DNA of 64,000 bases from 40CM-2-70-7 sp035631315. GTDB taxonomy: Bacteria; Gemmatimonadota; Gemmatimonadetes; Gemmatimonadales; GWC2-71-9. Shown one piece after another: positions 60,101 to 64,000 of the stretch. The number at the start of each line of letters is the position of its first letter. Position 1 is the stretch's first letter. The notes under the pieces are model-generated. The model was not told where the DNA came from. It made no database searches and saw only the letters and a program-made list of their open reading frames with translations. Location: contig DASQIZ010000109.1 in the NCBI GenBank assembly GCA_035631315.1, positions 1 through 64,000 on the forward strand. The letters are read 5' to 3'. The translations under genes were made by a program, and so were the position numbers.

Positions 60101-60775
60101 TGGGGGCAGACCAGCCGGCTGACGATGCTCCTGCCGCACGGCTACGAAGGGGGCGGGCCCGAGCACTCCAGCGCGAGACTCGAGCGCTATCTCTCGCTCG
60201 GCGCCGAGGGGAACATCCGCGTGGCCAACCCGACCACGCCCGCGCAATACTTCCACCTCCTCCGGCGCCAGGCCCGGCACGCCGAAGTCCGGCCCCTCGT
60301 GGTCATGACGCCGAAGAGCCTGCTCCGGCTCCCCGCAGCCACGTCGAGCCTCGCCGAATTGACGAGGGGCGGGTTCCAGCCGGTGCTCGATGACACGGAA
60401 GCCGCGAATCGGCGCGACCAGGTCACACGTCTGGTGCTGTGCAGTGGCAAGATCTACTACGACCTGGTCGCGGGACCAGCGCGCGGGGGCGCGACCCACG
60501 TCGGGGTCGGCCGCGTGGAACTCTTGTATCCGTTCCCTGCCGACGCCATCGCGGCGCTCACGAAAAACTATCCGAACCTCAAAGAGGTGATGTGGGTGCA
60601 GGAAGAGCCGCGCAACATGGGCGCGCGGAAGTTCGCGCTCCCCAAGCTGCGGGATGCCCTGCCCAACCTCACCATCCGGGATCTGTCGCGGCCGGAGCGT
60701 TCCAGTCCCGCCGAGGGGTATCCCGGGCCGCACAAAGTCGAGCAAGACCGGATCGTGGCGCAGGCGTTCCAGTGA
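57164..60775 (+). CDS. kgd: Fused E2-E1 2-oxoglutarate decarboxylase/dehydrogenase (Kgd/SucA type)
   Basis: The 1203-residue protein is a multifunctional 2-oxoglutarate enzyme like mycobacterial KGD. An N-terminal segment (1-40) and a Pro-rich linker precede an E2-like acyltransferase domain (about 85-312) with STYDHRVIQGAESG. The thiamine-dependent E1 part (about 345-1203) follows, with HGDAAFAGQGVVAETFNLA, TNNQIGFTT and VVGYRRHGHNEGDEP. No lipoyl domain is present. Heptamer repeats encode part of the N-terminal linker (71-83) and a hairpin insert (316-339) exactly between E2 and E1. GTG 57164 starts the protein. Confidence 0.95.
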   Translation: MSEFVFGTNNAAFVQVMYEQYLRDPSSVGEEWRALFDNGHLTELPVIQTDRTEVLRQAESEKASAGAATPPTPTTPHSPLPAGAVPMTGPAARLVQNMTDSLSVPTATSFRDIAVDVLDARRKTLNGQLAAKNRKVSFTHLIGWAIVQAAREFPVMTHSFHDYEGKPHRLDPQNVSLGLAVDVEKKDGTRALVVPVIKHAEKMDFPTFYATYESLVEKARTNKLMPDDFAGGSITLTNPGTIGTIASVPRLMKGQGSIIATGAIRSIGPAKVMTITSTYDHRVIQGAESGMFLRLLDSLLQGEEDFFGKVITAAQRIGIGDSGLVTTPQTPIPHPESRTPSTDAAPSIGDLRHVAAAMSLVKAFRNFGHLAARLDPLGAEPRGDPALDPGPLGLTPEVLASIPTEVLRIYVSGATLAEALPQLKATYCGTIAYEVEHIASHEQRLWLRRVIESGEHARPLTPDQQKQLLGHLTKVDALERFLQRAYLGQKRFSIEGVDITVPMLELTNELAAHAGAQKVVMGMAHRGRLNVLAHIVGMPYEAILEEFEGGQSGPTGDDADGDPVTGDVKYHLGADGDYTLPSGKSIRVILLPNPSHLEAVNPVVEGRARAEQTDRSGTEAETSSETAIPILIHGDAAFAGQGVVAETFNLARLNGYSTGGTIHLITNNQIGFTTMPHEGRSTDYSSDLAKGFDVPIIHVNADDPEACLASVRLAWMYREKFHGDVVIDVVGYRRHGHNEGDEPAYTQPLMYERIKATPTVREKYASLLVERGIITADAAKAEADAAYQTLDTIKQGLKSATAKKHGDDRVARSTTGEPETAASAELLTALNTSLLEVPPDFTIHPKLKRQLDRRRETIVKGGMEWAQAEALAYGSLLAEGTPIRLTGQDTERGTFAQRHLMLHDPASDRRWAPIQHLPQAKAPFELHNSPLSEAACLGFEYGYAVAAPNALVLWEAQYGDFANGAEVIIDQFLVAGLAKWGQTSRLTMLLPHGYEGGGPEHSSARLERYLSLGAEGNIRVANPTTPAQYFHLLRRQARHAEVRPLVVMTPKSLLRLPAATSSLAELTRGGFQPVLDDTEAANRRDQVTRLVLCSGKIYYDLVAGPARGGATHVGVGRVELLYPFPADAIAALTKNYPNLKEVMWVQEEPRNMGARKFALPKLRDALPNLTIRDLSRPERSSPAEGYPGPHKVEQDRIVAQAFQ
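57384..57404. repeat. CCACTCC heptamer x3 in the kgd linker
   Basis: Three exact copies of CCACTCC in tandem encode part of the Pro/Ser/Thr linker between the N-terminal segment and the E2-like domain of Kgd. The unit is a rotation of CCCCACT and so resembles the other heptamer words. Confidence 0.8.
58111..58179. repeat. Heptamer-word hairpin between Kgd E2 and E1 domains
   Basis: The left arm (58111-58138, CGGGATT/GGGGATT units) pairs with the right arm (58152-58179, AATCCCG/CATCCCG units) over 28 bases with about three mismatches, around a 13-base loop. It is in frame and encodes IGIGDSGLVTTPQTPIPHPE. It shares its core with the glcF hairpin. Confidence 0.92.
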
Positions 60776-60779
60776 TCTG

Positions 60780-61337
60780 ATGTACGCGATCATCTCGGTG
60801 GTCCGCGACATCGTGACCGGAGCGTTCGCCCTTTCGGTGCTCTTCGCAACATCCAACTGGCTGGTGCGCTCGCAGACGATCTCGCCCTTTTCCGCGCTCG
60901 GCCGTTTTCTCAAGAAGGCATCCGACCCCGTGCTCGCGCCCGTGGAGACGCGGGTGGTCCGCTATGGCGGACTGCCGTCGCACGCGGGGTGGTGGCTGGT
61001 GGTCGGGACGGCGGTGGCGGGAATTCTGCTGGTGTGGATCGCCAAGGGCGTGGTAGCGACGCTCTACGATCTGCGGTACGCCGCGGAGGGCGGCGTGTTC
61101 GGTGTTGCGGGTTATCTCCTGAATGGCGTCATCGACGTCCTCATCGTCGCCCTGGTGGTGCGGTTTTTCGGCGGTCTCCTGGGTGCCTTCCAGTTCAACA
61201 AGTGGACCCGGTGGGCCTACGTGATCACGAACTGGATGATCGAGCCGATCGCCAAGGTTCTTCCCACCTACGCCAACATCGACTGGAGCCCGCTTGCGGC
61301 CTTCGTCCTCCTGCTCATCGTGAAAGCGATTCTGTAG
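60780..61337 (+). CDS. YggT family membrane protein
   Basis: The 185-residue protein has four to five hydrophobic segments arranged as two related halves. Each half contains a YggT-type DP(V/I)xxP stretch: ASDPVLAPVETRVVRYGG and WMIEPIAKVLPTYANIDWSPLAAFVLLLIV. YggT proteins are linked to osmotic or K+ stress and to division-site functions in other bacteria. The start lies four bases after the kgd stop, so it is probably cotranscribed with it. Confidence 0.85.
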   Translation: MYAIISVVRDIVTGAFALSVLFATSNWLVRSQTISPFSALGRFLKKASDPVLAPVETRVVRYGGLPSHAGWWLVVGTAVAGILLVWIAKGVVATLYDLRYAAEGGVFGVAGYLLNGVIDVLIVALVVRFFGGLLGAFQFNKWTRWAYVITNWMIEPIAKVLPTYANIDWSPLAAFVLLLIVKAIL

Positions 61338-61343
61338 GGGCCC

Positions 61344-62177
61344 TTACTTCAGCTTGTCCAACCGGTTCTTGATTTGCGGGTTGTTTTGAAAGTCCGCGGG
61401 TGCTCCCTGGAGCACGGCACGCGCCGAGTCCGCGAATCCCGCCGCTTGGTACGCGTCAGCCCTGAGCAGGAGCGTGCGGAACCTGAAGAACCGCGCGCCG
61501 TCCCCCGGGACCGTAAAGCCCTTCAGCATCGCCAGCGCAGCCTTGCCGTCCTTCTTGTCGACGATCTGGGACTCGATCGCCAGCAGCCGTACGGTGGTGT
61601 CATTCGGGAAGCGCTTGGCCATCTCATCGATCATGGCCGCCGCGTCGGCGTTGTGGCCGTTCTTCCGCTCGAGCATCGCTTCGTTGTAGAGCCCCGCCAG
61701 ATAGAGCCGGCTGATGTCGGTCGTGTCGCCGCTCCGCAGCCCGGGCCCGCCGGCGTACTCGTAGACGAGGTCACCACCCTTGTCCCCGGCGATGTAGAGC
61801 ACCACGCAGCCGCCGGCCCCGGCGATCGCACAGACGAACATGAGCAACCGGTGGAACTTGCTTTTCATCATCGCGAACGTCGCGATCTCGAGGAGTGAAA
61901 TCGCGATGAACGCGTTCCGGGCGTAGTGCCCCCAATCCTCGTGTTCGCCGACCGCGTTGCGGACGCCGGGGATGCGCTCGACCGCGCCATGCGCGCCCTG
62001 GCCCGACTGCACGGCCAGCACCGCCGCAACGGTCCCGATGAGAATGAGCGTCAGCGCGCCGAGGTCGGTGAATTGGAGTTTTCCGGTCAGGGAGGCGATC
62101 CGGAATCCGACGCCGACGAACAGCAGGGCGATGACGAAATGAACGATGATCGGGTGGAAGTAGCCGATCGAAGGCAC
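61344..62177 (-). CDS. DUF2231 membrane protein with TPR-like C-terminus
   Basis: The 277-residue protein has four transmembrane helices in a DUF2231-type domain (1-140) opening with FHPIIVHFVIALLFVGVGF, whose His residues recall haem or quinone proteins. A periplasmic or cytoplasmic helical C-terminus with TPR-like pairs follows (about 155-277, LYNEAMLERKNGHNADAAAMIDEM). Function is unknown. The start codon is GTG at 62177, and its promoter is probably shared back to back with the homocysteine gene. Confidence 0.83.
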   Translation of the reverse strand: MPSIGYFHPIIVHFVIALLFVGVGFRIASLTGKLQFTDLGALTLILIGTVAAVLAVQSGQGAHGAVERIPGVRNAVGEHEDWGHYARNAFIAISLLEIATFAMMKSKFHRLLMFVCAIAGAGGCVVLYIAGDKGGDLVYEYAGGPGLRSGDTTDISRLYLAGLYNEAMLERKNGHNADAAAMIDEMAKRFPNDTTVRLLAIESQIVDKKDGKAALAMLKGFTVPGDGARFFRFRTLLLRADAYQAAGFADSARAVLQGAPADFQNNPQIKNRLDKLK

Positions 62178-62205
62178 GGTGATCCCGAAGGCTTAGAGGG
62201 TGCCA

Positions 62206-62220
62206 CAATCTATTAGATTG
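62206..62220. promoter_or_regulatory. Palindrome with back-to-back -10 boxes
   Basis: CAATCTATTAGATTG is a perfect 7+1+7 inverted repeat midway between two divergent genes. It contains TAGATT on each strand, the same -10 hexamer as kgd. It may be a symmetric bidirectional promoter, an operator, or both. Confidence 0.5.
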
Positions 62221-62231
62221 CGACCACTACC

Positions 62232-64000
62232 GTGGCCTCCCCTCCTACGCTCCGCTCCCTCATCGATGACGGGCGCGTCCACGTCTTCGACGGCGCCATG
62301 GGCACTCAGCTGTATGCCCAGGGCTTCTATCTCAACGTCTGTTACGACGAGCTGGCCCTCAAGCAGCCGGCCCTGGTGCAGTCCGTACACGAGGCGTACG
62401 TGGCCGCGGGCGCCGAGCTGCTCGAGAGCAATACCTTCGGCGCCAATCCCCCCAAACTCGCGGCCTATGGTCTGGCCGATCAGACCGAGCGGATCAATCG
62501 TGCCGCCGCCGAGCTGGCTCGTACGGCGGCGAGGGCTCAGGCGTCGGTGGTCGGCGCGATCGGACCTCTCGGGCTCCGCCTCGAGCCGTTCGGACCGACG
62601 TCGAAGGCCGAAGCGCGCAGCCACTTCGCGCGGCAGGTGAACGGACTCCTCGACGGCGGCGTGGACGGGTTCATTATCGAAACGTTCAGCGATCTGGCCG
62701 AGCTGCAGGCCGCGCTGGAAGCCGTTCGAGAGGCGAGTGACCTTCCCGTCGTCGCCCAGATGACGGTCGGCACCGACGGATTGACGTACCTCGGCACCGC
62801 TCCCGAGGATTTCGCGAAGACGCTCACGGAGTGGGGCGCTGACGTGATCGGCGTGAACTGCTCCGTGGGACCTGCCGGCGTACTCGACGCCATCGAGCGG
62901 ATGGCGAAGGTCACCAATACGCCGCTCTCGGGGCAGCCCAACGCCGGACTCCCGAAGGCCGTCGAAGACCGGAAGATCTACCTGGCCTCACCGGAGTACG
63001 TCGCGAGCTACGCCAAGCGGATGGTCGAAGCGGGCGCCCGCTTTGTGGGGGGGTGCTGCGGAACGACCCCGGAGCACATCAAGCGCATCCGCGCCTACGT
63101 CGCCAGCGTCTCGCCGCGCCGCCACGCAGCCGTCGTTTCCCGGACGGAGGTGAAGCCTCCCTCCGGAGTGACCGAAGTTCCGCTGGCCGAGCGGTCCCGC
63201 TGGGGAGCCAAGCTCGCACGCGGGGAGTTCGTCACGACGGTCGAGATCCTGCCCCCCAAGGGCGTCGACCCCGCGCCGATGCTGGCGCAATGTCGCGCAC
63301 TGAAAGCGGCCGGCGTCGATGCCGTGAACATTCCCGACGGGCCCCGTGCGGTCAGCAGGATGGGCGTCATCCCTTCGGCCCTCATGGTAGAGCGCGAAAC
63401 CGGCATGGAAACGGTGATGCACTACTGCTGCCGGGACCGCAACCTGCTCGGCATGCTGTCGGACCTGCTCGGCGCCGCCGCGGCGGGGCTTCGCAACGTC
63501 CTGATCATCACCGGCGATCCACCGAAAATGGGCCCCTACCCCGAGGCGACCGCGGTCTTCGACATCGACTCGATCGGGCTCACGAACCTGGTGTATCGCC
63601 TCAACCAGGGCCTGGATCCCGGGCACAATCCGATCGGGTCGCCCACCAAGTGGGTAATCGGGGTCGGCGTCAATCCGGGTGCTCCGGATCTCGATCGTGA
63701 ACTCTCGCGGTTCGCCTGGAAGGTGGATGCGGGTGGCGACTTCGCGGTCACCCAGCCGGTCTTCGATCCTCACCAGCTCGACACCTTCCTCAAACGGGTG
63801 GAGAGTTTCCGCGTCCCGGTGGTCGCCGGGATCTGGCCGTTGGTCAGTCTTCGGAACGCCGAGTTCCTCGCGAATGAGGTCCCTGGCGTATCGGTGCCCG
63901 ATGAGATTCTGCGCCGCATGCGTGAGGCGCAGGATAAGGGGCGGGAGGCGGCGCTGGCGGAAGGGGTGAAGGTTGCGCGGGAGATGCTGGCGGGCGTGCG
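62232..64000 (+). CDS. Bifunctional homocysteine S-methyltransferase/methylenetetrahydrofolate reductase, 5' part
   Basis: The gene starts at GTG 62232 and runs off the window with an unbroken frame of 589 codons. The first 300 or so residues are a homocysteine S-methyltransferase barrel: VFDGAMGTQLY, ESNTFGANPPKL, and the zinc-site cysteines in NCSVG and VGGCCGTTPEH. From about residue 325 an MTHFR domain follows (FVTTVEILPPKGVD, LIITGDPPKMG, FAVTQPVFDP). This is the YitJ-like fusion, joining reduction of methylenetetrahydrofolate with methionine synthesis. A short leader follows the palindromic promoter at 62206-62220. No SAM riboswitch fits in the gap. Confidence 0.94.
   Translation, partial: MASPPTLRSLIDDGRVHVFDGAMGTQLYAQGFYLNVCYDELALKQPALVQSVHEAYVAAGAELLESNTFGANPPKLAAYGLADQTERINRAAAELARTAARAQASVVGAIGPLGLRLEPFGPTSKAEARSHFARQVNGLLDGGVDGFIIETFSDLAELQAALEAVREASDLPVVAQMTVGTDGLTYLGTAPEDFAKTLTEWGADVIGVNCSVGPAGVLDAIERMAKVTNTPLSGQPNAGLPKAVEDRKIYLASPEYVASYAKRMVEAGARFVGGCCGTTPEHIKRIRAYVASVSPRRHAAVVSRTEVKPPSGVTEVPLAERSRWGAKLARGEFVTTVEILPPKGVDPAPMLAQCRALKAAGVDAVNIPDGPRAVSRMGVIPSALMVERETGMETVMHYCCRDRNLLGMLSDLLGAAAAGLRNVLIITGDPPKMGPYPEATAVFDIDSIGLTNLVYRLNQGLDPGHNPIGSPTKWVIGVGVNPGAPDLDRELSRFAWKVDAGGDFAVTQPVFDPHQLDTFLKRVESFRVPVVAGIWPLVSLRNAEFLANEVPGVSVPDEILRRMREAQDKGREAALAEGVKVAREMLAGV

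Noticed and set aside
62178..62231. SAM or B12 riboswitch before the homocysteine methyltransferase gene
   Set aside because: The gap is only 54 bases, too short for either class, and contains a simple palindrome instead.
1..64000. CRISPR arrays, transposases, integrases, tRNA or rRNA genes
   Set aside because: No direct repeat-spacer pattern, no recombinase motifs and no cloverleaf or rRNA-like sequence were seen by eye in the gaps, all of which are short.

Overview
The window is GC-rich (about two thirds G+C by eye) and almost entirely coding: no gene-free stretch exceeds 300 bases, and the longest gap is about 270 bases at 33328-33599. The genes point to a diderm bacterium. There is an Omp85/TamA-like barrel protein with a TamB-like partner, Lgt, several lipoproteins, and c-type cytochrome and Tat or Sec signals. 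The mix of a fused E2-E1 2-oxoglutarate enzyme (Kgd type), cytochrome c-FTR1 iron permease, GlcDEF, bifunctional homocysteine methyltransferase/MTHFR and Cys-paired Big2/RCC1 lipoproteins fits Gemmatimonadota best. That assignment is an inference. I see no phage genes, transposase, CRISPR array, rRNA or tRNA.

Layout. (1) 1-13148, plus strand, is one very tight housekeeping run: ruvA (partial), a 57-residue zinc ribbon, ruvB, queA, tgt, yajC, def, fmt, thiE, thiS, thiG, rsmB, a PASTA membrane protein, rpe, a TlpA-like thioredoxin, ybbR, tsaD and lgt. Most stops and starts overlap by 1-7 bases. (2) 13145-19343, minus strand: a cytochrome c-FTR1 iron permease behind a Fur-box-like palindrome, then acpS, an unknown membrane protein, a CYTH protein, a HAD phosphatase, an NlpC/P60 protein and a DmpA/NylC-type peptidase. 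(3) 19382-29076: a single-domain response regulator, then a minus-strand envelope cluster reading Omp85, TamB-like, lipid kinase, NtrC-type regulator and a small RING/FYVE-spaced zinc protein. (4) 29077-41312: DacB, ferredoxin-NADP reductase, cobalamin adenosyltransferase, aroB, a primary-type sigma factor with terminator, glcDEF, a hydrolase, YgfZ and an epimerase. (5) 41339-50367: a Met-rich lipoprotein, a GH38-like Tat enzyme, a chelatase-type AAA+ ATPase, an SPFH protein, a cytidylate kinase-like protein, an MFS transporter and a VWA protein. (6) 50373-64000: two Big2/RCC1 lipoproteins flanking glnK-amtB, a class A beta-lactamase-like hydrolase, Kgd, YggT, a DUF2231 protein and the start of a homocysteine methyltransferase/MTHFR.

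Three cross-cutting signals matter most. First, heptamer or octamer tandem words (AATCCCC/GGGGATT, CCACTCC, TGACACC-like, AGACGGTT) resemble cyanobacterial STRR repeats. Copies sit in frame inside glcF, kgd (twice) and the tsaD tail, at domain borders or protein ends, and two of them form long hairpins. Second, many first genes of transcription units have a TAnnnT box only 5-8 bases before the start codon and no Shine-Dalgarno sequence, which suggests leaderless mRNAs. Third, several familiar proteins are altered at known functional residues: the P-II protein lacks Tyr51 and Gln39, the NtrC-type regulator carries GAFTDA, Lgt has a Cys/Asp variant of its signature, and a kinase-less PASTA protein occupies the place held by PrkC in Firmicutes.
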